From CAZOWL01 sp964583605 (lineage in GTDB: Bacteria > Pseudomonadota > Gammaproteobacteria > Chromatiales > Chromatiaceae), in NCBI GenBank assembly GCA_964583605.1, contig CAZOWL010000030.1, positions 1 to 42,591 on the forward strand: a stretch of 42,591 nucleotides of DNA, in the 5' to 3' direction. The notes beneath the pieces were generated by a model that saw nothing but the letters and a program-made list of their open reading frames with translations, ran no database searches and was not told the DNA's origin. Shown here piece by piece: positions 24,972-32,796 of the stretch. Both the position numbers and the translations under genes were made by a program. Position 1 is the stretch's first letter. Each line of letters starts with the position of its first letter.

Positions 24972-25817
24972 CTAGGCGACCTCGGCGATGGCGTCCTTCC
25001 CGGGCAGCTCGGCGAAGATGCGCTTGCGCAGGATCTGGTAGAACTCGTCTGTGTTCATGCGCACCGGCTCCAGGCTCATGGCCGAGCGACCGGTCTCCTT
25101 GTCCAGCTCGTTGAGTGCCTGGACGATCTGTTGGCTGCCCCCGGCGTAGGAAGCGGTGAGATCGGTGATGACGAGGCAGACTTTGGACAACTCGTCCTTG
25201 CCGATGGCGACCAGCAGGTTGGAGAGCGCCGTGGCGGTGACCACCGAGAGGTCCGAGTTGCCGATGGTCTTGGACTTTGCGTACTCGAAATAGGGCGGCA
25301 GCTCGTCCAGCATGATGACCAGGGGGTCGCCCTTCAGCAGGTTGACCCAGGCGGTCTGGCCGGGGGCGGAGAGCGGCGAGTAGTAGTCGGCGAACTGCTC
25401 CCGCTTGCCGAGCTGGGTGGCGATGGAGCCCCAGATGCCCAGGGGGGCGTCGCTCTCGCGGCCCGAAAAGGCGACTACCCGGACGCGCCCGGTCTCGCCT
25501 GGGGTGTAGAAGGCCTCCATCACCGGACGGCGATACTCGGGGTGCCTGGCGAGCAGGCCAAGGGCGAGCAGGTTGTGGGTCTTGCCGCCGCCCATGGCTT
25601 GGGTGAGCTTGAAGACACCTTGGGTGGTCTTGCCCTCCAGTCGCCGGAAGCCCTCCGTCAGCAGGATGCGCATGCCCTCGGTGACGTGGTTCTCGCGGAA
25701 GAAGGCCTCGGGGTCTATGCTGCCCGAGACCAGGTCCGTGAGGTCGAGGACGGTGTCGCGCCGCGACGGGTCGAAGATGCTGTCGCGAGGCTTACAGGCG
25801 TGGCCTAGGGTCTGCAT
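24972..25817 (-). CDS. DUF499 ATPase, N-terminal part with Walker motifs (truncated by amber codon)
   Basis: The first gene of the defence cassette. ATG 25817 follows GGAAGGAGCACTC; the upstream in-frame extension to 25889 is rejected. It encodes 281 residues: Walker A AMGGGKTH (74-81), Walker B LVIMLDE (166-172), then a TAG at codon 282 of a 1025-codon gene. DUF499 (COG1483) proteins are AAA-type ATPases that I recall as related to BrxC/PglY of BREX systems. The truncated product could still bind ATP but lacks the rest of the protein. A single C-to-T change in CAG would explain the stop. Confidence 0.8.
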   Translation of the reverse strand: MQTLGHACKPRDSIFDPSRRDTVLDLTDLVSGSIDPEAFFRENHVTEGMRILLTEGFRRLEGKTTQGVFKLTQAMGGGKTHNLLALGLLARHPEYRRPVMEAFYTPGETGRVRVVAFSGRESDAPLGIWGSIATQLGKREQFADYYSPLSAPGQTAWVNLLKGDPLVIMLDELPPYFEYAKSKTIGNSDLSVVTATALSNLLVAIGKDELSKVCLVITDLTASYAGGSQQIVQALNELDKETGRSAMSLEPVRMNTDEFYQILRKRIFAELPGKDAIAEVA

Positions 25818-26262
25818 GAGTGCTCCTTCCGCCCTCGGCGTGTGCACGGAACAGTCCGGAACGATACAGCCATCGGGCAACCCGTGCATCTTGTGCGAAG
25901 GCGGGCAGCGGCGCTGATCGGCTGGTCACGGTTGCGAGCGTCGACCGAGCGCAAGGTGAGTCCCTCACCAGCGCGCGACGCGCACGCGTCCCGAAGGCAC
26001 TAAAGCCTTGGGCCCGCCAGCTTCCAGCGTGTGGGTCAAAAGGAAGAACGACATGAGCAGTGAAGTGATCGTTAGCAGGTCCACAAACCGGTGTCTCGAC
26101 GAGGCGATTCTTCGAGGCGTCCTCACGGAGAGGTGGCCGAAACCCGAGGCCGACGCACCTGGCCTGCGAATCCCTGGGTCGCGACTTCAATTCGGTAGCT
26201 TGAAATCCCTCGGCGGGGCGCTCGCTGTGGAGCGCGGAAAGTCCGCTTCTAAGTCCCCGAGG

Positions 26263-26278
26263 TTGAAACCGATTTCAA
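26263..26278. promoter_or_regulatory. LacI-type operator-like palindrome 1
   Basis: TTGAAACCGATTTCAA is nearly self-complementary and fits the general LacI/GalR-family pattern TGNAANCGNTNNCA. It lies about 450 bases upstream of DUF499. A second copy lies 181 bases away. A regulator is not visible in the window. Confidence 0.4.
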
Positions 26279-26443
26279 CGGCCGGGTTCCGGAAAGCGTT
26301 ACGCGAATCGGCCGCACCCTGTAGAAGGTGGTTCAGGCCAGAGTCGGGCGGTCAAGGAACGGGGTGAGAACCTTTCAGGCTGGGACGTACACCTCGGCGA
26401 GGCCCGGAGGAGCTGTGGGGCGAGGCAGTCGGTCCGGAAGCGA

Positions 26444-26459
26444 TTGAAATCGATTTCAA
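26444..26459. promoter_or_regulatory. LacI-type operator-like palindrome 2
   Basis: TTGAAATCGATTTCAA is a perfect 16-base palindrome that differs from the copy at 26263 in one base. The pair could support repressor looping upstream of the defence cassette. The function is inferred. Confidence 0.4.
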
Positions 26460-26714
26460 CCACGCGCTTCACGCGCTTAACGAGTGCTGGGCCCTCGCGC
26501 TTGCCCCCTCAAAAACTCCAGGCCTGCGTCACCGAGGATAACGCCCCTTTGCGGACCGGATCCGCACGGGGGTCGGCAGCCGCTGCCCGGAGTACGCTAG
26601 TCAACTGCGGAAAACTGGAGCATTTCCCGGGGGAGGAGCAAGGTTCCCAGGGGAACCCAAGACCGCCACCAAAGCAGAAGAGGGTAGCGTTGCGGCGCTA
26701 ACCTCTTGATTAAA

Positions 26715-26790
26715 TGGTGCGCCCTGTGCGACTCGAACGCACGACCACCTGATTAAAAGTCAGATGCTCTACCAACTGAGCTAAGGGCGC
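26715..26790 (-). tRNA. tRNA-Lys (anticodon UUU)
   Basis: A 76-base cloverleaf with encoded CCA. The acceptor stem pairs GCGCCCT with AGGGCGC, the D arm is AGCTCAGTTGGTAGAGC, the anticodon stem-loop is CTGACTTTTAATCAG with anticodon TTT, and the T arm contains GTTCGAGTC. Its 3' end faces the defence cassette, a common position for integrated islands. Its 5' ten bases overlap the end of lipB. Confidence 0.96.
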
Positions 26791-27539
26791 GCGGGGTCCG
26801 AGTATAGGAGAACGCGCGTGGGATGTGAACTCCCAGCCGCTCCGAGAGCCGGGCCTGCCGGCGGCGTTGAAACATCCGGGGCCGAAACGGCCGGCACTCC
26901 AAGCAGGAGGGCGATGCCGCGCGCGAGCTTGTCGCTGATGCCGAGCAGCGCCGCCGGCGGCACGCCCAGGTCGACAAGGCGGGTGACGGCCTGGCCCGGG
27001 TGACCGCAGGGGTTGATGCGGGCAAAGGGTTCCAGGTCCAGGTCCAGGTTCAGCGCCAAGCCATGATAGGTGCACCCGCTGCGCACGCGCAGCCCGAGAG
27101 AGGCGATCTTGGCGCCGCCAACATAGACGCCAGGGGCATCGCGACGGGTTTCGCCGGTAATCTGCTCACTCGCCAGTAAGTCGATGATGGCTTGCTCCAT
27201 TAAGTTGACAAGCCGTTTTACTCCGAGGCCGGCGCGACGGATGTCCAGCAGGAGATAGGCGATCAGTTGGCCCGGCCCGTGATAAGTGACTTGCCCCCCG
27301 CGGTCGGATTCAATGATCGGGATTGCGCCGGGATCGAGAACATGCTCGCGGCGGCCGGCCTGACCGAGCGTGAAGATGGGCGGGTGCTCCAACAGCCAGA
27401 TCTCGTCGCGTGTCTCCGGACCGCGCCGATCCGTGAACTCGCGCATCGCCTGCCACATCGGCACGTATGGCTGTTGCCCGAGGTCACGCACCAGCAAGCC
27501 CGGCCGTGACGAGGGGCTCCCGGATTGCTGTTCAGCCAT
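26781..27539 (-). CDS. lipB: Octanoyltransferase LipB
   Basis: Transfers octanoate from acyl carrier protein to lipoyl domains, the first step of lipoate synthesis. The 252-residue protein has the DRGGQVTYHGPGQL motif (79-92), Lys144 (GAKIASLGLRVR) and the catalytic Cys178 (NPCGHPG). It is longer than usual (about 210-220): the last 35-40 residues are low in complexity (PAVSAPDVSTPPAGPALG), and the stop codon TAG lies inside the tRNA-Lys gene at tRNA positions 8-10. It is the last gene of the minus-strand backbone cluster; lipA, its usual neighbour, is absent. Confidence 0.95.
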   Translation of the reverse strand: MAEQQSGSPSSRPGLLVRDLGQQPYVPMWQAMREFTDRRGPETRDEIWLLEHPPIFTLGQAGRREHVLDPGAIPIIESDRGGQVTYHGPGQLIAYLLLDIRRAGLGVKRLVNLMEQAIIDLLASEQITGETRRDAPGVYVGGAKIASLGLRVRSGCTYHGLALNLDLDLEPFARINPCGHPGQAVTRLVDLGVPPAALLGISDKLARGIALLLGVPAVSAPDVSTPPAGPALGAAGSSHPTRVLLYSDPARP

Positions 27540-27754
27540 GTCTTGTTCGGCGGCAGCCCCAACGACGCCGCGATGGCTCGACCGCCATTGACGAGTCGCA
27601 GAGGGCTTGGCCAGGTGGTGCCCAAGGGCAGCCGGGCAGCAATGCCGTGAAGGAGGGCGCCGGGCCGCCGAGCGGCGCAGCTGTCGTGGAAGCGAATCGC
27701 TCGCCGCGTAGGCAAGCCTCTAACTTGCTGTCCAGCCCGGTGGCAGGCACGTGG

Positions 27755-28891
27755 CTAGAATTGCGCAAGCACGGTGTCGACAAGCTGGCGCCAAAGCCCA
27801 CCGCGGTCCACCTCGCGCAACGCAACGGCGGGCACGCGGCGGATCTCTTGGCCATCGAGGCTGACGACGATGGTGCCCAGGCTCTGGCCGCGGGCCAGAG
27901 GTGCTTCATTGTTCGGCTCCGCCTCCAGGGCGGCGCTGAGCCGTTCGTACTGTCCACGCGGAATTGTCACGTGGACATCTTCCTCCGGACCGACCGGCAC
28001 TTCGGTCTCCGCGCCCTTCCATACCCTCACGCTCTCAATCGGTGAGCCCCCGGAATAGAGCTTGGGACTGTCATAGAAACGAAAGCCGTAGTGGATTAAT
28101 GCGAGGCTATCGCGAGCGCGCTGCTCCGGCCCTGCGGTACCCAGCACAACCGCGATGAGCCGCATCTCGTCACGTTCTGCTGATGAAACGAGACAGTAGC
28201 CCGCTGCGGCGGTATAGCCGGTCTTGACACCATCAACGGACTTATCCCGCCCCAACAGCCGGTTGCGATTGCGTTGCTTGATGTCGTTGTAAGTAAATTC
28301 CTGGACCTTGTAGCGCGCGTATTGTTCCGGGAAGTCCCGTATCAGCGCGGAGGTGATGAGGGCTATGTCGCGAGCGGTGGTGTGGAGGTCTGGATCAGGC
28401 AGCCCTGTGGCATTCGTGAAATGACTGCGCTCGGCACCCAAGCGGCGCGCGTGCGCGTTCATCATGTCGGCAAACACCTGCTCGCTGCCGGCGACATGCT
28501 CGGCGAGGGCGACGCTGGCGTCGTTGCCGGATTGCACGATCATCCCCATCAGCAGGTCCTCGACGGAGACGAGGCTGCCGACTTCGACAAAGGTCCGCGA
28601 ACCTTCGGTCCGCCAGGCCTTTTCGCTGATCAGCACCTCGTCGTCGACCGCAATCTTCCCGGCACCAATCTCGTGAAACACCGTGTAGGCGGTCAGGATC
28701 TTGACCAGACTTGCTGGCTCTACTGGCTCATCGGCATTGACCTCAACGGGGATCTGGCCGGTGTTGTGATCCATCAACAGGTAGCTCTTGGCGTTGATCT
28801 CCGGCGGCGCCGGGATCGGGGCCTGCGCGGCCACCATCGGCGTCGTGATCAGGAAGAGCAGAAGTAACGCCAAGCGAATCATAGGAGACAC
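27755..28891 (-). CDS. dacC: D-alanyl-D-alanine carboxypeptidase (PBP5/6 type)
   Basis: Removes the terminal D-Ala from peptidoglycan pentapeptides in the periplasm. The 378-residue protein has a signal peptide (about 1-22) and the three penicillin-binding motifs: S61-L-V-K64, S121-G-N123 and K223-T-G225. A C-terminal domain follows, ending in an amphipathic stretch (GLWRQLVDTVLAQF) typical of membrane-associated PBP5/6. It lies after rlpA in the cell-wall cluster. The 215 bases to lipB hold no gene I can support, although dat and ybeD are often found there. Assignment to dacA or dacC is by position. Confidence 0.9.
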   Translation of the reverse strand: MSPMIRLALLLLFLITTPMVAAQAPIPAPPEINAKSYLLMDHNTGQIPVEVNADEPVEPASLVKILTAYTVFHEIGAGKIAVDDEVLISEKAWRTEGSRTFVEVGSLVSVEDLLMGMIVQSGNDASVALAEHVAGSEQVFADMMNAHARRLGAERSHFTNATGLPDPDLHTTARDIALITSALIRDFPEQYARYKVQEFTYNDIKQRNRNRLLGRDKSVDGVKTGYTAAAGYCLVSSAERDEMRLIAVVLGTAGPEQRARDSLALIHYGFRFYDSPKLYSGGSPIESVRVWKGAETEVPVGPEEDVHVTIPRGQYERLSAALEAEPNNEAPLARGQSLGTIVVSLDGQEIRRVPAVALREVDRGGLWRQLVDTVLAQF

Positions 28892-29132
28892 TCTCTGTCG
28901 AACAGGCTGATCGCAGCAGAACGGGGTTATTAGGCAATCAAGGGGACGCGGCCCAGCTACACCGGCAACGGGATCGCAGAGGAGCCGATCTCAGGACGGC
29001 CCTCGCGTGAATGTGAAGCTTTCCCGTTTGCCCGTGATCAGCATCCCCGCGCACCGTATCGAATACTACCTGGCTCGCAGAGGTTTGGCACTCACCGCTC
29101 GGGGGGTCCGGATCGCGACAGTCGAGTGCCGC

Positions 29133-29179
29133 CCGGCTTCAGCCCGCCGCGTCGGGTCGGCGCGACGGGCTGAAGCCGG
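29133..29179 (-). terminator. Strong hairpin after rlpA
   Basis: Perfect 14-base arms (CCGGCTTCAGCCCG at 29133-29146 and its complement at 29166-29179) with a GC-rich loop. It lies ten bases beyond the rlpA stop. No T-run follows, so it may stop transcription with help from Rho or protect the 3' end. The surrounding 28892-29188 gap holds nothing else I recognise. Confidence 0.5.
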
Positions 29180-29188
29180 ACTAGCTCA

Positions 29189-30331
29189 TCACTCGATGAC
29201 GGTCTTCGACTCCTTCACGCCCAGGGCGGCGAGCTGCTCGGATACCCCCTCGGCCTGACTGGGGCCGACCAGTGGTCCAACTTTTACCTCGTAGCGAGGC
29301 AGCACCGCGTCGCGGCTGGCGCGAATCTGGACCTGTTCGGCTAGATGATCGACGAGACGGCGACGAAGCTGCTCGGCAGTGGTGCGGTTGCCGAAGGTCC
29401 CCGCCTGGACGAAGAGCTTGCCGTGCTGCGGGTCGAGGCTCGCCTCGTCCGTGCGTGACGAGGCTGAACCGGAGGACGCGGCTATGCGTGTTGGCTCCGT
29501 CGTCGGGGCGTCCTCGGTAGCGGTCGCGGCAGGGATGGGCGTGCCGCCGTGTCCCCCCGTGTCCGTATCGATCGAACGGCTGCCATCCGCGCCGGCAAGC
29601 ATCGGCCCGGGCGCCTGCGCGACCTCGCTCGCAGTGGCCTCTCGTCCTGTGTTCTCAGCAGCGCCGCGATCCGGGGAGCCTTTGGTGGATTGTTTGTCGG
29701 CGACGAGGAAGTAGTCCTTCCCGAGCACGGCGTCGTTCGTCGCGACGCTACGTACCTCGACGGGTGCGACGCCCGCCTGGATCATGTTCAGCTCTTTGGC
29801 TGCTGCATAGGACAGATCGATGACCCGATCCCCGACGAAGGGGCCGCGATCGTTGACCTTGACCAGCACTTGGCGGCCGTTCCGCAGGTTGGTCACCTCT
29901 ACATAGCTTGGCAAAGGCAGCGACTTGTGTGCGGCCGTCATGGCGTACATGTCATAGCGCTCGCCATTTGCCGTCCGTCGACCGTGAAATCGCCTCCCGT
30001 ACCAGGAGGCGAGGCCCTTCTCGGTGTGCCCCTCGGAGGAGGTCAGGATCTCGTACCGCCTGCCGCGGACCACGTAGGACTTGCCAGCCTCCTGCGGCCG
30101 CCTCTCTGAACGCTGCTGGGCTCTCGAGTCCCGGTCAGGAGAGGCCTCGACCTGCTGCTCCTTCACGACGCTCTGTCGTTGCGTTGCCTCCAGCAGTGTC
30201 ACGCGCGGCTCGCCTGTAGTCGCGCAGCCGCCGAGGTAGCCAAGCATTGGCAGGGCGAGGCAGAGTCCTCGCCAGCGGCCCCAAATCGCCGGTAAAACCG
30301 GCCCCTCACAAGCCTTCTCGTTCTTCGTCAT
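29189..30331 (-). CDS. rlpA: RlpA, septal-ring lytic transglycosylase lipoprotein with SPOR domain
   Basis: A 380-residue lipoprotein with lipobox LGGC (lipidated Cys36). The double-psi barrel domain (about 100-205) shows KGLASWYGRRFHGRRTANGE and VKVNDRGPF with the catalytic-type His and Asp. A disordered linker (about 215-300) and a C-terminal SPOR domain (about 305-380, KLFVQAGTFGNRTTAEQLRR) follow. The SPOR domain binds denuded glycan at the septum, where RlpA cleaves it. It lies between mltB and dacC, the standard position. Confidence 0.92.
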   Translation of the reverse strand: MTKNEKACEGPVLPAIWGRWRGLCLALPMLGYLGGCATTGEPRVTLLEATQRQSVVKEQQVEASPDRDSRAQQRSERRPQEAGKSYVVRGRRYEILTSSEGHTEKGLASWYGRRFHGRRTANGERYDMYAMTAAHKSLPLPSYVEVTNLRNGRQVLVKVNDRGPFVGDRVIDLSYAAAKELNMIQAGVAPVEVRSVATNDAVLGKDYFLVADKQSTKGSPDRGAAENTGREATASEVAQAPGPMLAGADGSRSIDTDTGGHGGTPIPAATATEDAPTTEPTRIAASSGSASSRTDEASLDPQHGKLFVQAGTFGNRTTAEQLRRRLVDHLAEQVQIRASRDAVLPRYEVKVGPLVGPSQAEGVSEQLAALGVKESKTVIE

Positions 30332-30588
30332 GCGGAATGTTCCCCGTTGGTAGCAGGGTGCCGCAAAAGGCGACGCCCGAATTGGCCCGAGATCTCGGGC
30401 GCAGCGCCGGCAGCCGCCTCGGCCACCGGGCCCGGATGGACCGACCTAGGACATCGTCGATCCGAGGTCGCCGCGACGCGCGTGTGCGAGTCTTCCCTAC
30501 GGCGACGTGCTCGTTTTCAGAAGTGGAAAGGTCCCCGACCGTTTTGCGTCATGTCTGCCATCAGGGCGCTCGCCGGCTCGGCAGTCTG

Positions 30589-31632
30589 CTATCCCCCGCG
30601 CGCAGACAGCCGGCGGGCTCGGCCTGCCCTAATGGCCTCGGCGAGCTGCATCACAGCCATCGCATAGAGAATGCTGTGATTGTAACGTGTAATGGCATAA
30701 AAATTGTTGAAGCCTGCCCAGTATTCGTCCGGTGAGCCAGCGAGGTGCACGATGGTCGCCAACGCGCTGTCGCCCGGCTCCCCTGAGATGTCAAACCCGG
30801 CGGCGCGCAGCTCGCCGACGGAGACGTACGGCTCGATCGGGGTCTTCCCTGCAATCGGGAGGTCTGCGGGGACACCCGTGGGGGGCCGCACAGCCAGCGC
30901 GATTGCCTCGCCTTGTCGCCAGCCATGCTGCTCAAGGTAATGTCCTACACTGGCGATGACATCGGCATCGCTGCCCCATAGGTCGCGTTGGTGATCCCCG
31001 TCGAAATCCACGGCGTACGCGCGGTAGCTCGAGGGGATGAACTGCGGTTTGCCGAGGGCGCCGGCATAAGAACCGTGCGCGCGCGTCAGGTTGGCCACCG
31101 GCTCTTCGCGGTCCAGCAGGACGAATTGCTCCAGCTCGCGGCGAAAAAAATCCGCGCGCGGCGGATAGTTAAAGGCCAGGGTCGTCAGCGCATCAAGGAC
31201 CCGGTGGCGCCCCAAGTAGGCACCGTAGAGACTCTCGACGCCAATGATCGCGACGATGATCTCGGACGGCACGCCGTAGCGCTTCTCCACGCGATCGAAT
31301 GTGTCATCGTGGGCGTCCCAGTAGTCGATTCCGCGCTCGACACGGCTCGGGCTGACGAAGCGGGCTCGGTACTGAGGCCAGGACACCGATTCGTAGGGCC
31401 TCTTGATGGCCTCGATGACGCCGGGGTCGTAGGTGGCCTGGTCGAGGAGGCCGATGAGGACGGCCCGATCCAGGCCATGCTTGGTCGCCATGTCTGCGGC
31501 AAAGGTCTCTTTGCCGCTCACGTACGCCGCCGGGGCGGCGACTGGCTGGGAGCCCAGTGTCGGGCCCAGGCCCAGCAGGGCGAAGGCTAGAAACACCTCG
31601 CGAACTGTGACTCGCTTGATGGGATCTAACAT
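30589..31632 (-). CDS. mltB: Membrane-bound lytic murein transglycosylase B
   Basis: A 347-residue protein with an N-terminal export segment (about 10-32). The lysozyme-like domain carries catalytic Glu133 in IIGVESLYGAYLG, followed by the family pattern ALGKPQFIPSSYRAYAVDFDGD (about 203-224). It cleaves peptidoglycan glycan strands to 1,6-anhydro products. No lipobox cysteine is present in the leader, so it may be soluble or anchored by its N-terminus. It follows rodA by 27 bases. Confidence 0.93.
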   Translation of the reverse strand: MLDPIKRVTVREVFLAFALLGLGPTLGSQPVAAPAAYVSGKETFAADMATKHGLDRAVLIGLLDQATYDPGVIEAIKRPYESVSWPQYRARFVSPSRVERGIDYWDAHDDTFDRVEKRYGVPSEIIVAIIGVESLYGAYLGRHRVLDALTTLAFNYPPRADFFRRELEQFVLLDREEPVANLTRAHGSYAGALGKPQFIPSSYRAYAVDFDGDHQRDLWGSDADVIASVGHYLEQHGWRQGEAIALAVRPPTGVPADLPIAGKTPIEPYVSVGELRAAGFDISGEPGDSALATIVHLAGSPDEYWAGFNNFYAITRYNHSILYAMAVMQLAEAIRAGRARRLSARGG

Positions 31633-31659
31633 GGCACATGGAGTATAGGTGTAAACTCG

Positions 31660-32796
31660 CTAAATAGGAAGCCTTTTTCTGTGAGTGTGGATGCTCATGA
31701 TCAGGCCGAAGCCGATCAGGATTGTCACCAGCGACGTACCGCCGTAGCTAATGAGCGGGAGCGGTACGCCGACTACCGGGAGCAACCCGCTGACCATGCC
31801 CGTGTTCACGAACAGGTAGATGAAGAAGATCATGGTCAGGCCCGCGGCGAGCAGGCGGCCGTAAGTGTCGGGCGCCCGGGCGGCGATGTAGAGGCCGCGG
31901 AAGATGATCAGCAGGTAGAGGGTCAAGACCGCGACCACGCCGACCAGCCCAAGCTCCTCGGCGAGTACGGCGAAGATGAAGTCAGTTGAACGTTCGGGGA
32001 GAAATTCCAGATGAGACTGAGTCCCCTGAAGCCAGCCTTTTCCGTAGAGCCCTCCGGAGCCGATCGCGATCTGCGATTGGATGATGTGGTAGCCAGAGCC
32101 GAGGGGATCTGTCTCGGGGCTCAGGAAGGTCAATACGCGCTGGCGCTGATAATCATGCATGTTCATCCACAGGAGCGGTGCCAATGCGATCGCGCCAGCG
32201 CCCAGTAGCAGGATTAGGCGCCAGCTCAGGCCGGCGAGGAAGATCACTATGATCCCGGCGCTGCCAACGAGCAGGGCCGTACCGAGGTCGGGCTGGCGCG
32301 CAATCAAGAGGACTGGGATGACGACCATCACGGCGCCCAGGGTGAGCTGCAACAGATTCGGGGGCAAAGCGCGCTGGGCGAAAAGCCAGGCCAGCACCAT
32401 TGGAACGGCCAGCTTGAGGAGCTCCGATGGCTGGAAACGCAGTATCCCGATGTCGAGCCAACGCTGAGCCCCCTTGCCGGTCGCTCCAAACAGCAAGACT
32501 AGAACCAGCATGATCACGCCGACGGCGAACAACGGCAAAGACCAACGCCTCAGTTGCCGGGGCGGAATCTGGGCCACGGCGACGAGCAGCAGGAAGGCGA
32601 TGCCGAGGCGCAACAGCTGACTCCGCACCTTATCGAGATCTTCACCAACCGCGCTATAGAGCACGACTAGGCCGAAGGTGCAGAGGACCAGTAGGCCGAT
32701 CACCAAAGGCCAGTCCAAGTGAACCGAGGCCAGCCAGCCCCGGCCCGTGCGATCGGTCAACTTGGCGAGGCGGGCGGTGCCTACCTTAACGGTCAT
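31660..32796 (-). CDS. rodA: RodA, elongasome SEDS glycosyltransferase
   Basis: A 378-residue polytopic protein of the SEDS family with about ten membrane segments. Visible signatures include LGIAFLLLVAVAQIPPRQLRR, the FQPSELLKL motif, and the C-terminal GVPLPLISYGGTSL. It polymerises glycan strands from lipid II in the rod-shape complex with PBP2. It overlaps the end of mrdA by 11 bases, consistent with co-translation. Confidence 0.96.
   Translation of the reverse strand: MTVKVGTARLAKLTDRTGRGWLASVHLDWPLVIGLLVLCTFGLVVLYSAVGEDLDKVRSQLLRLGIAFLLLVAVAQIPPRQLRRWSLPLFAVGVIMLVLVLLFGATGKGAQRWLDIGILRFQPSELLKLAVPMVLAWLFAQRALPPNLLQLTLGAVMVVIPVLLIARQPDLGTALLVGSAGIIVIFLAGLSWRLILLLGAGAIALAPLLWMNMHDYQRQRVLTFLSPETDPLGSGYHIIQSQIAIGSGGLYGKGWLQGTQSHLEFLPERSTDFIFAVLAEELGLVGVVAVLTLYLLIIFRGLYIAARAPDTYGRLLAAGLTMIFFIYLFVNTGMVSGLLPVVGVPLPLISYGGTSLVTILIGFGLIMSIHTHRKRLPI

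Larger units (their letters stand above)
25818..26714. other. Long intergenic region upstream of the defence cassette
   Basis: About 900 bases between the DUF499 start and tRNA-Lys. It should carry the cassette promoter and holds two palindromes (26263 and 26444). Open frames at 26008-26367 and 26444-26701 have no recognisable domain. I see no integrase gene or CRISPR repeat, and no obvious copy of the tRNA 3' end within the island. Confidence 0.5.

Noticed and set aside
23316..25808. 830-codon plus-strand open frame opposite DUF499
   Set aside because: The minus strand encodes Walker A and B motifs and conserved DUF499 sequence. The plus-strand product is a repetitive Gly/Val/Leu-rich peptide typical of antisense reading in high-GC genes.
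25818..26700. CRISPR array suspected from the repeated TTGAAA/TTTCAA motifs
   Set aside because: Only two palindromic copies 181 bases apart are present, without regular spacers or cas genes, so operator-like sites fit better.
27540..27754. Possible ybeD (DUF493) or aminotransferase remnant between lipB and dacC
   Set aside because: Neighbourhood logic suggests one, but no frame shows the DUF493 or aminotransferase motifs.
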